Shown: in pieces, positions 37,035-46,979 of the stretch | Numbering within the stretch: position 1 is the first letter of the stretch | Layout of the letters: every line of letters begins with the position of its first letter | Program-made: the position numbers and the translations under genes | DNA from: Balneolaceae bacterium | Lineage (GTDB): Bacteria > Bacteroidota > Rhodothermia > Balneolales > Balneolaceae | Direction of reading: 5' to 3' | DNA: 64,000 nucleotides | Assembly: GCA_020832415.1 (NCBI GenBank) | Contig: JAFIES010000048.1 | Location: forward strand, 80,197-144,196 | Notes under the pieces: model-generated | Databases searched by the model: none | Told to the model about the DNA's origin: nothing | What the model saw: the letters and a program-made list of their open reading frames with translations, nothing else

Positions 37035-38348
37035 TCAAATCACCGTTTCCTGGATAAAAACCCTTGGATCAGTAATCACACCGGTTACTGCGGATGCAGC
37101 CACGGTATAGGGTGAAGCCAGATAAACCTGAGACTGTTTTGAACCCATTCTGCCCGGATAATTCCGGTTGGTTGAAGAGATACATACCTCTTCATTGTTC
37201 AGCCGCCCGAAGGTATCGGATGGCCCGCCGAGACAGGCCGCACAAGATGCATTTCCAATCTTACAGCCGGCTTCACGGAAAATATCGATTAGTGGCGTGC
37301 CGAAGATGGTTTCGGTTTCCAGTGCGCGTGCAATTTCCGTTGTGGCAGGAACAATGTATGTATCCAGTTTTACCTTATTACCGCGGATAATTTCAGCTGC
37401 TGCACGAAAATCAGAAAGTTTCCCGCCGGTGCATGAACCAATATAGGCGCGGTCAAGATATCCGCCCTCAACTTCCTCAACCGTTGCTTTATTATCGGGG
37501 CTGTGGGGTTTGGCCACCATCGGCACCATATCTTCAAGATTATAGTGATGGATACTGTGATATTTTGCATCGGGATCGCTGTACACTTTCTCATAAGGAT
37601 GATCGGTACGGGCTTTCACATAAGCTTCGGTTACTTCATCAGGTTCAACCACACCATTTTTCCCGCCGGCTTCAATAGCCATGTTGGTGAGGGTCATACG
37701 ATCTTCCATGGTAAGGGCTTTGATGCCCTCTCCTGCAAATTCCATCGTACGGTAGGTTGCGCCATCTACTCCAATATCACCAATAATTTGAAGAATAATG
37801 TCTTTAGCCATCAGGTAGGGTGGGAGTGAGGTTCCTTCAAAAACAAACCGCATGGTCTCGGGTACTTTTACCCAAAGTTTGCCGGTGCCCATAATAAAGG
37901 CAGCATCGGTATTGCCGATTCCCGTAGCAAACTGGCCAAATGCGCCGGCTGTACAGGTGTGCGAATCGGTTCCGAAAAGCACTTCGCCGGGCCGGGTAAA
38001 GCCCTCTTCGGGAAGTGCAACGTGACAAACACCCTTATAGGAATCTGTGCCCACATCGTAAAAGTAGGGGAGATCTTGTTCAGCGGCAAAAGCGCGCAGT
38101 ACATCTACATTTCGGTTAGCATATTTATCGTTTGTGAAAATGTAGTGATCGGGGATAATTACCAGTTTGTTTTTATCCCATACTTTGGCATTCTCACCAA
38201 ATTGTTTGTGAAAAATACCGATTGCCGGTGGTCCGCATACATCGTGAGTCATCAGTACATCTACATCAACCCACACATTGTCGCCGGGGGATACCCGGTC
38301 TCTGCCACTGTGTTTTGCAAGAATCTTTTCAGTTAGCGTCATTCCCAT
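37035..38348 (-). CDS. leuC: 3-isopropylmalate dehydratase, large subunit
   Basis: 437 aa [4Fe-4S] aconitase-family subunit of the short, HacA/LeuC2-like type. Motifs: VLFGTDSHTCTAGAFGQFAT with the first cluster Cys, YIGSCTGGKLSDFRAAAEI, and the cluster Cys pair in KIGNASCAACLGGP. Homologous enzymes can hydrate citraconate as well as isopropylmaleate, which would let LeuCD serve both leucine and citramalate-derived isoleucine. Second ATG (MTLTEKILAKHSG) two codons in is also possible. Confidence 0.93.
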   Translation of the reverse strand: MGMTLTEKILAKHSGRDRVSPGDNVWVDVDVLMTHDVCGPPAIGIFHKQFGENAKVWDKNKLVIIPDHYIFTNDKYANRNVDVLRAFAAEQDLPYFYDVGTDSYKGVCHVALPEEGFTRPGEVLFGTDSHTCTAGAFGQFATGIGNTDAAFIMGTGKLWVKVPETMRFVFEGTSLPPYLMAKDIILQIIGDIGVDGATYRTMEFAGEGIKALTMEDRMTLTNMAIEAGGKNGVVEPDEVTEAYVKARTDHPYEKVYSDPDAKYHSIHHYNLEDMVPMVAKPHSPDNKATVEEVEGGYLDRAYIGSCTGGKLSDFRAAAEIIRGNKVKLDTYIVPATTEIARALETETIFGTPLIDIFREAGCKIGNASCAACLGGPSDTFGRLNNEEVCISSTNRNYPGRMGSKQSQVYLASPYTVAASAVTGVITDPRVFIQETVI

Positions 38349-38409
38349 AATTTATGGTGTTGTTTTGATTTGTCGGTTTTTATTTAAGTTCTTTTGCACA
38401 CCCGCGCAG

Positions 38410-39603
38410 TTAACTGCCGGAGGCCATTTTTTGTGATGGAGTTTTAGAAATGTTGTTCATAATCGAGATGATCGACACCAGGTCGTGATCTTCCACTACC
38501 TTTTTCTCATCAGCCAGTTTGGTTACTTTTACATAAACACTGTTCAGATCTTCTTTGCTGAGGTAATAGCCAAGCTCTTCCAGTTTTTTACAGAGAGCAA
38601 ACCGGCCTGAATGCTTTCCTATCACAATTTTATTGCAGGTTAATCCTACCGATTCGGGTGTCATAATTTCATATGTGAGCGGATTTTTCAGAACACCATG
38701 CTGATGAATTCCCGCCTCGTGAGCGAAGGCATTGTCGCCTACAATCGCTTTATTTGGCTGTACACCTTTGCCGGTAATCTGTGCCAGCATCTGGCTGGAG
38801 GGGTAGATCTCCTTTGTATTTACCGATGTGGTGTAATTCATAATATTTTTTCTCGTTTCGATGGCCATTACCACCTCTTCGAGTGAGGCATTTCCGGCAC
38901 GCTCGCCGATTCCATTTACGGTGCACTCAATTTGCCTTGCACCGTTTTGAACTGCCATCAGTGAATTGGCTACTGCAAGGCCCAAATCGTTGTGGCAGTG
39001 CACACTGATTACGGCTTTGTCGATATTCGGGATCGTTTCATTCAATGTTTTGATCAGCTCTGCATATTCCCAGGGAAGCGCGTAACCAACGGTATCGGGT
39101 ACGTTAATGGTTGTTGCACCCGCGTCAATCACAGCTGTGAATATTTCAGTCAAAAATTCAGGATCACTTCGTGATGCATCCTCAGCGGAAAACTCCACAT
39201 CATCACAATGGGTTTTTGCATATTCAACTGCTTTAACGGCCGATTCAAGCACCTGCTCACGTGTTTGCTGAAGTTTGTACTTCAGGTGGATATCACTTGT
39301 GGCTATGAATGTATGGATGCGCGGTTTTGCTGCATGCTGCACTGCAGATACAGCTCGCTCAAGATCAACCTGCCGGGTTCGGCAAAGAGCTGCCACAGTG
39401 CTTTTTTTGATGATTTTTCCAATCTCTTTAACAGTTTCATAATCGCCATCTGATGCAATCGGAAAACCGGCTTCAATCACATCAACACCCAGTTTTTCGA
39501 GCTGTAGGGCAAGACGAAGCTTTTCAGGCTTATTCATGCTGTAACCCGGTGACTGCTCACCGTCTCGAAGGGTGGTGTCGAATATTTTAATGTGATTGTC
39601 CAT
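38410..39603 (-). CDS. leuA: 2-isopropylmalate synthase, short form without regulatory domain
   Basis: 397 aa. It condenses acetyl-CoA with 2-oxoisovalerate as the committing step of leucine synthesis. The TIM barrel has [37 protein letters not shown] (metal His) and [18 protein letters not shown]. Full-length enzymes are ~510 aa and carry a C-terminal LeuA-dimer domain that binds leucine for feedback; this protein stops after the subdomain region with SISK-type sequence and lacks it. The short form is known in Bacteroidota. Leucine feedback must act elsewhere or be absent; the candidate operon leader could be the main control. Confidence 0.9.
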   Translation of the reverse strand: MDNHIKIFDTTLRDGEQSPGYSMNKPEKLRLALQLEKLGVDVIEAGFPIASDGDYETVKEIGKIIKKSTVAALCRTRQVDLERAVSAVQHAAKPRIHTFIATSDIHLKYKLQQTREQVLESAVKAVEYAKTHCDDVEFSAEDASRSDPEFLTEIFTAVIDAGATTINVPDTVGYALPWEYAELIKTLNETIPNIDKAVISVHCHNDLGLAVANSLMAVQNGARQIECTVNGIGERAGNASLEEVVMAIETRKNIMNYTTSVNTKEIYPSSQMLAQITGKGVQPNKAIVGDNAFAHEAGIHQHGVLKNPLTYEIMTPESVGLTCNKIVIGKHSGRFALCKKLEELGYYLSKEDLNSVYVKVTKLADEKKVVEDHDLVSIISIMNNISKTPSQKMASGS

Positions 39604-39657
39604 GACGTTGTGTTTTGTTGGTTTGTATTAAAGCTCTGTTGGTTTGGCGTTTCCGTT

Positions 39658-41265
39658 TCAGGTTTTTGATTCGGCCAGTTTAGGTTTCTGTTTCGGTTTG
39701 CTGTTTTGATTCATCAGAAAGTAGATTACTCCTTCAGAGAGTGCCTTCCAGCTTGCATCGATAATATTTTCTGATACTCCCACAGTACCCCAGCTGATGC
39801 CATCTTTGGCGGAGTCGATCAGCACCCGCACTTTTGCACCGGTGCCATCTTTTTCGTTGAGCACACGAACTTTATAATCCTGCAGATGCATCGATGAAAT
39901 TTCTGGATAGAATTCACAAAGTGCCCTGCGCAAAGCTGCATCAAGAGCGTGTACGGGGCCATTTCCTTCAGCCGCACTGAGTTCAATCTGGTCGTTTACG
40001 CGAACTTTAATGGTAGCTTCAGAACGCGACTCTCCATTGGCATTTCGCTCCATAATCACTCGAAATCCTTCCAGCTTAAAATAGTCAGGTGCATTATTGG
40101 TGAACTGTTTCACCAGCAATTCGAACGAAGCTTCTGCAGCTTCAAACTGATACCCTTCATTCTCAAGCTTTTTGAGCTCCTGTACAATTTCTGAACTCTC
40201 TTTTGAATTTTTGTCGAAATCGAAACCGAGCTCTTCAGATTTGTACGTAACATTGCTTTTTCCGGAGAGATCCGACACTAAAACACGCCTGCTGTTACCC
40301 ACTTGTTCCGGTTTTATGTGCTCGTACGTCTGCTCGTTTTTAATAACAGCACTCACATGAATGCCGCCTTTGTGTGCAAACGCACTCTTCCCTACATAGG
40401 GCTGTTTGTTATCGGGCGTGAGATTTCCGAGCTCACTCACAAATTTGGAAAGTGTAGAGAGCCCGGCCATCTGTTCATCGGGAATACATTGATAACCCAG
40501 TTTGAGCTGCAGGTTAGGTATTACCGAACAGAGGTTTGCATTGCCGCATCGCTCTCCATACCCGTTGATGGTTCCCTGTACGTGAACAGCACCGGCTACA
40601 ACCGCGGCAATGGCGTTGGCTACAGCAAGTTCGCTGTCGTTATGGGAGTGAATGCCGATTGGTGAAGTAACTTTTTCTGCCACTTCATTTACAATGGCAG
40701 AAACTTCATGCGTTAATGTGCCGCCATTTGTATCGCAAAGCACCAAAACATCAGCGCCTGCAGCCTCAGCTGCCTGTAACGTTTTGATGGCATACTCCGG
40801 ACTGTCTTTGTATCCGTCGAAAAAATGCTCCGCATCATAAATCACCTCTTTTCCGTGATTTTTCAGGAATTGAACAGAACCTTTAATAATGTTGAGATTT
40901 TCTTCAGGTGTGATTTTTAATGCTTCGGTTACATGAAGCAGCCACGATTTTCCAAAGAGAGAGACGGCCGGTGTTTCTGCTTCAATCAGTGCTGCAAGGT
41001 TTGGATCATTATCCGGTGTATTACACGCCCGGCAGGTGCTTCCAAATGCAACAATTTTTGCATTTTTGAATGTGTGTTTCTTTGCTTTATCAAAAAATGC
41101 CATGTCTTTCGGGTTGGAGCCCGGCCATCCGCCTTCTATGTAGTGGACTCCAAACTCATCAAGCCGTTTGGCAATCCGGAATTTATCTTCCGCCGAAAAA
41201 GATACCTTCTCACCCTGCGTGCCGTCACGAAGGGTGGTGTCGAATATGTGGATGGTTTTTGGCAT
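39658..41265 (-). CDS. cimA: (R)-citramalate synthase
   Basis: 535 aa. The N-terminal barrel starts [20 protein letters not shown] and has YIEGGWPGSNPKDMAFF, the mark of the citramalate-synthase group (TIGR00977-type) rather than of 2-isopropylmalate synthase. The full C-terminal LeuA-dimer regulatory domain is present (FRVIMERNANGESRSEATIK ... LHALDAALRR region), so it is probably inhibited by isoleucine. It makes citramalate from pyruvate and acetyl-CoA, giving 2-oxobutyrate after LeuCD and LeuB, and so isoleucine without threonine deaminase; no ilvA is seen in the window. Confidence 0.88.
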   Translation of the reverse strand: MPKTIHIFDTTLRDGTQGEKVSFSAEDKFRIAKRLDEFGVHYIEGGWPGSNPKDMAFFDKAKKHTFKNAKIVAFGSTCRACNTPDNDPNLAALIEAETPAVSLFGKSWLLHVTEALKITPEENLNIIKGSVQFLKNHGKEVIYDAEHFFDGYKDSPEYAIKTLQAAEAAGADVLVLCDTNGGTLTHEVSAIVNEVAEKVTSPIGIHSHNDSELAVANAIAAVVAGAVHVQGTINGYGERCGNANLCSVIPNLQLKLGYQCIPDEQMAGLSTLSKFVSELGNLTPDNKQPYVGKSAFAHKGGIHVSAVIKNEQTYEHIKPEQVGNSRRVLVSDLSGKSNVTYKSEELGFDFDKNSKESSEIVQELKKLENEGYQFEAAEASFELLVKQFTNNAPDYFKLEGFRVIMERNANGESRSEATIKVRVNDQIELSAAEGNGPVHALDAALRRALCEFYPEISSMHLQDYKVRVLNEKDGTGAKVRVLIDSAKDGISWGTVGVSENIIDASWKALSEGVIYFLMNQNSKPKQKPKLAESKT

Positions 41266-41382
41266 TTTTGAGTATTTAATTTTTAGAGTGAAGAGGAGGT
41301 TTTGGGAAAATATTTTCTAAACTCCCCTGTCCCCTCTTTTATTGGCGGGGAACTCCTTACTTGCTTTGGATAATCATCACGA

Positions 41383-42405
41383 CTATTCAGCAGGTTCGGC
41401 CTCTTTTTTGTTTCCTGGAATCCAGTCCATCATGGAGCGCAGCTCTTTTCCGATGGTCTCAATTTTATGGTCGCCGAGTTCAGCACGCATGTTGCTGAGA
41501 TTTGGCAATCCTTCATCATTTTCATCGAGCCACTCTTTGGCGAAAGCACCACTCTGTACCTCTTCGAGGATGGTTTTCATTCGCTTTTTGGTGTCTTTAT
41601 CAATCACCCGCGTTCCCCGGGTCAATCCGCCATACTCTGCAGTGTCGCTCACGGAGTAGTACATTCTTTCGATACCGCCTTCGTACATCAGATCAACAAT
41701 AAGCTTCAGTTCGTGGAGGCATTCGAAGTAGGCAATCTCAGGCTGATATCCGGCTTCCACTAAAACTTCAAAGCCAACTTTTACCAGTTCTGACGCCCCG
41801 CCGCAGAGAACGGCTTGCTCGCCAAAAAGATCGGTTTCGGTCTCTTCTTTAAATGTGGTTTCCAAAACACCTGCACGGGTTCCACCAATCGCTTTTGCGT
41901 AGGCGAGTGCTGTATCTTTAGCCGTTCCTGAAGCATCCTGGTAGACAGCAAAGAGACATGGAACGCCGGAGCCTTCCGTGTAAACCCTCCTTACCAAATG
42001 GCCGGGGCCTTTTGGTGCAACCATAAAAACGTCCACATTTTCAGGTGGCACAATTGCATCAAAATGGATATTGAACCCATGAGCAAACATTAATGTGTTA
42101 CCGGCTTCAAGATTCGGCTCGATGCTCTCTTTGTAAACCCGGCCCTGGTGCTGATCCGGAATTAATACCATTACGATATCACCTTTTGCAGCAGCTTCTG
42201 CAGTTTCATATACATCTAATCCCGATTCTTCGGCCTCTTTCCATGATGAGCTCTCTTTTCTGAGCCCCACCACTACATCAATTCCGCTGTCTTTAAGGTT
42301 CAGTGCGTGGGCGTGGCCCTGGCTTCCGTAACCAATTATGGCGACGGTTTTTCCTGATAAGAGATCGAGGTTTGCATCTCCGTTATAATATGTTTTCGCT
42401 TTCAT
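41383..42405 (-). CDS. ilvC: Ketol-acid reductoisomerase (class I)
   Basis: 340 aa, the short class I form. It converts 2-acetolactate and 2-aceto-2-hydroxybutyrate to dihydroxy acids. The cofactor site is [19 protein letters not shown] with [11 protein letters not shown], whose Arg and Ser residues favour NADPH. Metal ligands appear in [20 protein letters not shown]. The C terminus ([10 protein letters not shown]) is charged. It lies between ilvN and cimA; the 117-bp gap to cimA contains G/C-run sequence. Confidence 0.95.
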   Translation of the reverse strand: MKAKTYYNGDANLDLLSGKTVAIIGYGSQGHAHALNLKDSGIDVVVGLRKESSSWKEAEESGLDVYETAEAAAKGDIVMVLIPDQHQGRVYKESIEPNLEAGNTLMFAHGFNIHFDAIVPPENVDVFMVAPKGPGHLVRRVYTEGSGVPCLFAVYQDASGTAKDTALAYAKAIGGTRAGVLETTFKEETETDLFGEQAVLCGGASELVKVGFEVLVEAGYQPEIAYFECLHELKLIVDLMYEGGIERMYYSVSDTAEYGGLTRGTRVIDKDTKKRMKTILEEVQSGAFAKEWLDENDEGLPNLSNMRAELGDHKIETIGKELRSMMDWIPGNKKEAEPAE

Positions 42406-42447
42406 TCTTTATTTGTTGAGTTAGGTATTTTCTAAAATTGTATTCTG

Positions 42448-42972
42448 TTAATTGATATTCACAGCGCCCTGAAACTCCCGTTTAAGGGCCACACTGCCGC
42501 TTCTCGACATTTCTGCAATTCCATAAGGTTTCAATACTTCAATCATGGCATCCACTTTGTCGGTATTGCCGGTAACTTCGAGGGCAAGTTTATCGGTGGT
42601 GATGTCGATCACCTTTGCCTTAAATGCCTGTGCAATTAGCATAATTTCGGGCCGGCCTACTTTCGCAGTAGATACTTTTATGATAGCAAGCTCCCGTTCA
42701 ATGCACTTTTTATGGGTTAGATCGGTCACTTTCAGCACGTCCACAACATTGTGAAGATGTTTGTTGATCTGTTCAACCGTTTTCTCATCTCCATATGTGG
42801 TAATGGTGATTCGGGCCATGCCGGGTTCCGCTTCTGATGCAAAAGTTACGCTCTCCAGCTCAAATCCCTTCCCGCTGAAAATGCCAATGATTCGTGAAAA
42901 GGTGTTCAGGTTGTGTTTCACCAAAACCGAAAGAGTGTGCCGATAGTCTTTTGTCATTACTGTAGTACTCAT
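42448..42972 (-). CDS. ilvN: Acetolactate synthase, small regulatory subunit
   Basis: 174 aa from the ATG at 42972, which overlaps the ilvB stop by 4 bp (ATGA). The track's GTG at 42981 gives three extra residues. It has the ACT domain (LNTFSRIIGIFSGKGFELES) that binds valine for feedback of the holoenzyme, and the C-terminal ALS_ss_C domain with VSTAKVGRPEIMLIAQAFKA. It forms a complex with IlvB. Confidence 0.93.
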   Translation of the reverse strand: MSTTVMTKDYRHTLSVLVKHNLNTFSRIIGIFSGKGFELESVTFASEAEPGMARITITTYGDEKTVEQINKHLHNVVDVLKVTDLTHKKCIERELAIIKVSTAKVGRPEIMLIAQAFKAKVIDITTDKLALEVTGNTDKVDAMIEVLKPYGIAEMSRSGSVALKREFQGAVNIN

Positions 42973-44750
42973 CGTTTGCACTCCTCATCAGATTCAACCA
43001 TTTCAAAAAGTGCCGCACCGGATGGGACCATCGGGTAGCAATTTTCCTCTTTCACCACGCTAAAATCCATCAAAACCGGAGCGTCTTTTATGGCCATAGC
43101 TTTTTGTAACACTTCTTTCATCTCTTTGGGATTGGTAGCCCTCATTCCAATCATACCATAAGCATCGGCCATTTTTACGAAATCGGGATTGTTTGAACCA
43201 AAAACAGAGTAGCTGGTTCTGTTATCGAAGAAGAGCTGCTGCCACTGCCGAACCATGCCAAGGCAGGCATTATTCATGATGGCAATTTTTACGGGTACTT
43301 TATATTCAACGGCGGTGGCAAGTTCACAAGTAAGCATCTGGAATCCCCCATCGCCCGTAATACATACCACATCGCGATCGGGACATGCCATAGCAGCGCC
43401 AATCGCTGCGGGGAAGCCGAATCCCATGGTTCCAAGACCACCCGAGGTAATCCAGGAACGTGGGTGATTATACTGATAATGTTGTGCTGCCCACATCTGG
43501 TGCTGGCCCACATCCGTAACAACAATGGCATTGCCATCTGTAATTTCAGAGATCATTTTGATCATATGTTGTGGGTAGATCTGGTCATCTGCCTCAGGAA
43601 CAACAAGCGGATGCTCTTTTTGCCAGGAGTGAATTGTATCCCACCATTCAGAAATTTCTGGAGGATTGGCAAGTTTATCGATTGCGGGGATTACACGTTT
43701 AACATCTCCTACGATGGGCACTTCCACATCCACATTTTTCCCGATACAAGATGGATCAATATCGATGTGAATTTTTCTGGAATTTTGTGAAAAACCGTTC
43801 AATCGCCCGGTCACCCTGTCATCAAAACGGGCGCCTACTGCAAGCAGTACATCACATTCGGTCATGGCCATATTTGCATACCATGTGCCATGCATTCCAA
43901 GCATTCCAAGCGATTGCGGTTTTGATTCCGGAAAAGCACCAAGACCCATCAGAGTAGTGGTAACCGGGATATTAAGCCGTTCTGCAAATTCGGTTACCTC
44001 TTTCCACGCTTCGCCTAAAATGGCTCCGCCACCTACATAAATAAGAGGTTTTTTTGCTTCACTGAGCATTCGTGCCGCTTTGGCTATCTGAGGCTGATGG
44101 CCATGAATGGTTGGTTTAAAGCTGGGTATATCAACATGTTTGGTTCCTTTAAAACGAGCCTTGGTATTGAGCATATCTTTTGGAAGGTCAACCAAAACCG
44201 GACCCGGGCGCCCGTTTGTGGCAATATGGAATGCTTCACGCAGTACGCTTTCCAGATTGTTTACATCGCGAACCAGATAATTTTGTTTGGTGATTGGCCG
44301 GGTAATTCCCACGATATCAGCTTCCTGGAAGGCATCATTCCCGATTACACTTGTTGGTACCTGTCCGGTTAAAACAACCAGGGGGATGGAATCCATCATA
44401 GCTGTTGCAATACCCGTTACTGTATTTGTACCGCCGGGCCCGGAGGTCGCGAGTACCACGCCGGGTTTGCCTGTTGCCCTTGAATAACCATCAGCAGCGT
44501 GGGTGCCGGCTTGCTCATGGCGAACAAGCACATGCTTGAGGTCGTGGTTATCGAACAATGCATCATATACAGGCAGTACAGCCCCTCCGGGATATCCAAA
44601 GATGGTGTCAACACCAAGATCAGCAAGTGTTTTAATTAAAATTTCCGCACCACTATGACTTTGGGCATCGGATGTGGGTTTCTCTACAGGTTTAAGCGTA
44701 GCAGGTACATCCATTTTTTTTGCTGAAGAAGTTTGACCGTTTGATTTCAT
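42969..44750 (-). CDS. ilvB: Acetolactate synthase, large catalytic subunit
   Basis: 593 aa from the ATG at 44750; the track starts at a TTG 12 bp earlier. It joins two pyruvates, or pyruvate and 2-oxobutyrate, using ThDP, Mg2+ and FAD. Landmarks: IFGYPGGAVLPVYDALFD (ThDP/FAD side), catalytic Glu in VLVRHEQAGTHAADGYSRAT, and the ThDP-Mg site ITGDGGFQMLTCELATAV ... NNACLGMVRQWQ. The first ~35 residues are a low-complexity extension. First enzyme gene of the operon; an Ile/Leu-rich ORF and a hairpin lie directly upstream. Confidence 0.95.
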   Translation of the reverse strand: MKSNGQTSSAKKMDVPATLKPVEKPTSDAQSHSGAEILIKTLADLGVDTIFGYPGGAVLPVYDALFDNHDLKHVLVRHEQAGTHAADGYSRATGKPGVVLATSGPGGTNTVTGIATAMMDSIPLVVLTGQVPTSVIGNDAFQEADIVGITRPITKQNYLVRDVNNLESVLREAFHIATNGRPGPVLVDLPKDMLNTKARFKGTKHVDIPSFKPTIHGHQPQIAKAARMLSEAKKPLIYVGGGAILGEAWKEVTEFAERLNIPVTTTLMGLGAFPESKPQSLGMLGMHGTWYANMAMTECDVLLAVGARFDDRVTGRLNGFSQNSRKIHIDIDPSCIGKNVDVEVPIVGDVKRVIPAIDKLANPPEISEWWDTIHSWQKEHPLVVPEADDQIYPQHMIKMISEITDGNAIVVTDVGQHQMWAAQHYQYNHPRSWITSGGLGTMGFGFPAAIGAAMACPDRDVVCITGDGGFQMLTCELATAVEYKVPVKIAIMNNACLGMVRQWQQLFFDNRTSYSVFGSNNPDFVKMADAYGMIGMRATNPKEMKEVLQKAMAIKDAPVLMDFSVVKEENCYPMVPSGAALFEMVESDEECKR

Positions 44751-44775
44751 ATTGACTCGCAAGTATAGTTTACCC

Positions 44776-44825
44776 GCCAGAGGTCAAAGTAAAATCTAAA
44801 ATGGATTTGGCTTCTAACCTCTGGC
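44776..44825 (-). promoter_or_regulatory. Hairpin between the leader ORF and ilvB
   Basis: GCCAGAGGT and ACCTCTGGC are perfectly complementary over 9 bp around a 32-nt U-rich loop. In the minus-strand RNA it starts 7 nt after the leader ORF stop and ends 25 nt before the ilvB ATG. No U-tract follows the 3' arm, so it is not itself a terminator. It could be an antiterminator or a structure that masks ilvB translation. Confidence 0.5.
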
Positions 44826-44832
44826 TGTTCGT

Positions 44833-45066
44833 TTAGCTAATAATTAGGTTTAGTAGAATAATGCCAGAAATTAGAATAGAGATAATAATAAGCGACAGAA
44901 GAATGCTTGTGATCTCTAAAGAAGGAACTGCAGGTGATGTTATAATTTGGTAAGAAACTGTAATTACAAGAAGTGTCGCAATAGATATCAGAGTAGCCGC
45001 AAAATTTGCCTGCTCAGACTGGCTGAACACGCTGCGAAAATTAGTATATGATATTGCGGTAGACAA
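44833..45066 (-). CDS. Ile/Leu-rich ORF upstream of ilvB, candidate leader peptide
   Basis: 77 codons from a TTG, or 65 from the GTG at 45030. The last 27 codons encode 18 Ile or Leu (for example SILLSLIIISILISGIILL), including four CTA Leu codons. It ends 82 bp before the ilvB ATG and is followed at once by a hairpin, as expected for a leader that senses branched-chain aminoacyl-tRNA. The alternative is a small two-helix membrane protein, since the same residues make transmembrane segments. It is longer than classic leaders, which lowers confidence. Confidence 0.4.
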   Translation of the reverse strand: MSTAISYTNFRSVFSQSEQANFAATLISIATLLVITVSYQIITSPAVPSLEITSILLSLIIISILISGIILLNLIIS

Positions 45067-45255
45067 TTGTAATTAGTTATGTGAACATCACTTGCAAAAA
45101 CTTAGACAATGAGACGTAATGTGTCAATATTTTCTTTTATAATTAATGAAAACTTTTTTTGATAATAGAATTGATTTTTTAAAAGCGCTTCCATTGAAAT
45201 TAAAATGGAGACGTAACGTATTGTATAGCAACAACTAAAAGGTGTAGTGATAAAG

Positions 45256-46932
45256 ATGGTGAAATTAAACAAATTCAGTGCAAGATTAACACAGGAACAA
45301 GCACAGGTAGGCTCAAAGGCAATGCTTTATGCCACAGGTTTGAGCGAGGATGACATGAAAAAGGCCCAGGTGGGCATTGCAAGTACCGGCTGGGATGGCA
45401 ATCCATGCAACATGCATTTGAACGATCTTGCGGCAATAGTGAAGAAAGGAGTTTGGGACAGCGGACTGGTTGGATTTGTATTTCACTCCATCGGGGTAAG
45501 TGATGGAATTTCGATGGGAACCCAGGGGATGAAGTTCTCTCTGCCATCAAGAGATATTATAGCAGACTCAATTGAAATTGTGATGAGTGCACAATGGTAC
45601 GATGCCAACATTTCGGTGGTTGGATGCGACAAAAATATGCCCGGTGCAGTGATGGCAATGGCACGCGTAAACAGACCGTCTATTATGGTGTATGGCGGTA
45701 CCATTCGTCCCGGAAATCTAAATGGGGAAAAACTCGATATCGTCTCTGCATTTGAATCATACGGACAGTTTCTGTCAAAAGAGATTGATGAAGAGCAGAT
45801 GAACAAGGTATTGAAGCATGCTTGTCCCGGTGCAGGTGCATGTGGTGGTATGTACACAGCCAATACAATGGCATCGGCAATAGAAACACTGGGGATGAGC
45901 CTTCCTTACAGCTCTTCAATTCCGGCAACACACAGCGAAAAACGTAAAGAGTGTGAAAAAGCAGGAGAGGCCATTCTGAACTTACTCGAACAGGATATTA
46001 AGCCGAAGGATATTATTACGAAGAGATCACTTGAAAATGCTGTGGCAATGATTATAGCTCTCGGTGGCTCAACAAATGCGGTTATGCACATGTTAGCCAT
46101 CGCAAAAGCAGCCGAAGTAGATTTTACAATTGATGACTTTCAGGCAGTGAGCGATCGCACACCATTTTTAGCTGATCTGAAACCGAGCGGTAAATACGTT
46201 ATGGAAGATCTTTATAATGCAGGTGGTGTTCCTGCGGTACAAAAATTACTTCTTGAGGAGGGATATCTCCATGGTGATTGTGTCACTGTTACCGGAAAAA
46301 CACTTGAGGAGAACGTGGCGAAACTTCCAGGGCTGCTCGAAGAACAAAATGTGATCAGGCCGGTTTCGAATCCTGTTAAAAAAACGGGACACCTCCAGAT
46401 TCTGTATGGAAACCTCTCACCAGAAGGCAGCGTGGCAAAAATTACCGGAAAGGAAGGTACTCAGTTTTCAGGAACAGCCAAAGTGTTTGAATCGGAAGAG
46501 GATTGCCTTACAGGAATTCGTGCCGGTAAAGTGGAGAAAGGGGATGTGGTTGTGATCAGATACGAGGGGCCAAAAGGAGGCCCCGGTATGCGGGAAATGC
46601 TCTCTATCACAGCGGCAATAATGGGTGCAGGGCTTGGAAACGACGTTGCCCTCATTACCGATGGCCGCTTCTCAGGAGGTACACACGGATTTGTGATTGG
46701 ACACATCACACCCGAGGCACAGCTTGGTGGAACCATTGCATTGCTTAAAGATGGCGACACGATCACAATAGATGCTGATAAACGGGTATTGAAGGTAGAA
46801 TTGACTGATGAAGAGATTGTAGAGCGCCGAAAAAACTGGCAAGCTCCTGACCTGAAATACAAGAGTGGTATACTTTACAAGTATGCCAAAAATGTATCCA
46901 CGGCGAGCGAGGGGTGTGTTACAGATCTTTGA
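45256..46932 (+). CDS. ilvD: Dihydroxy-acid dehydratase
   Basis: 558 aa from the ATG at 45256, which has AAAGG about 13 nt upstream; the track's GTG at 45247 adds three residues. It is the Fe-S dehydratase of Ile and Val synthesis. Cluster Cys are in [24 protein letters not shown] and [17 protein letters not shown]; the C-terminal end has [20 protein letters not shown]. Divergent from the ilv-leu operon, so the two share a ~190-bp control region. Confidence 0.95.
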   Translation: MVKLNKFSARLTQEQAQVGSKAMLYATGLSEDDMKKAQVGIASTGWDGNPCNMHLNDLAAIVKKGVWDSGLVGFVFHSIGVSDGISMGTQGMKFSLPSRDIIADSIEIVMSAQWYDANISVVGCDKNMPGAVMAMARVNRPSIMVYGGTIRPGNLNGEKLDIVSAFESYGQFLSKEIDEEQMNKVLKHACPGAGACGGMYTANTMASAIETLGMSLPYSSSIPATHSEKRKECEKAGEAILNLLEQDIKPKDIITKRSLENAVAMIIALGGSTNAVMHMLAIAKAAEVDFTIDDFQAVSDRTPFLADLKPSGKYVMEDLYNAGGVPAVQKLLLEEGYLHGDCVTVTGKTLEENVAKLPGLLEEQNVIRPVSNPVKKTGHLQILYGNLSPEGSVAKITGKEGTQFSGTAKVFESEEDCLTGIRAGKVEKGDVVVIRYEGPKGGPGMREMLSITAAIMGAGLGNDVALITDGRFSGGTHGFVIGHITPEAQLGGTIALLKDGDTITIDADKRVLKVELTDEEIVERRKNWQAPDLKYKSGILYKYAKNVSTASEGCVTDL

Positions 46933-46979
46933 TATCTGAGATGTTTTTTATTTATTGAAAAACACTCAATCGGAGCCCT

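Noticed and set aside
44776-44825. Rho-independent terminator before ilvB
   Set aside because: The stem is good but no U-tract follows its 3' arm; called a regulatory hairpin instead.
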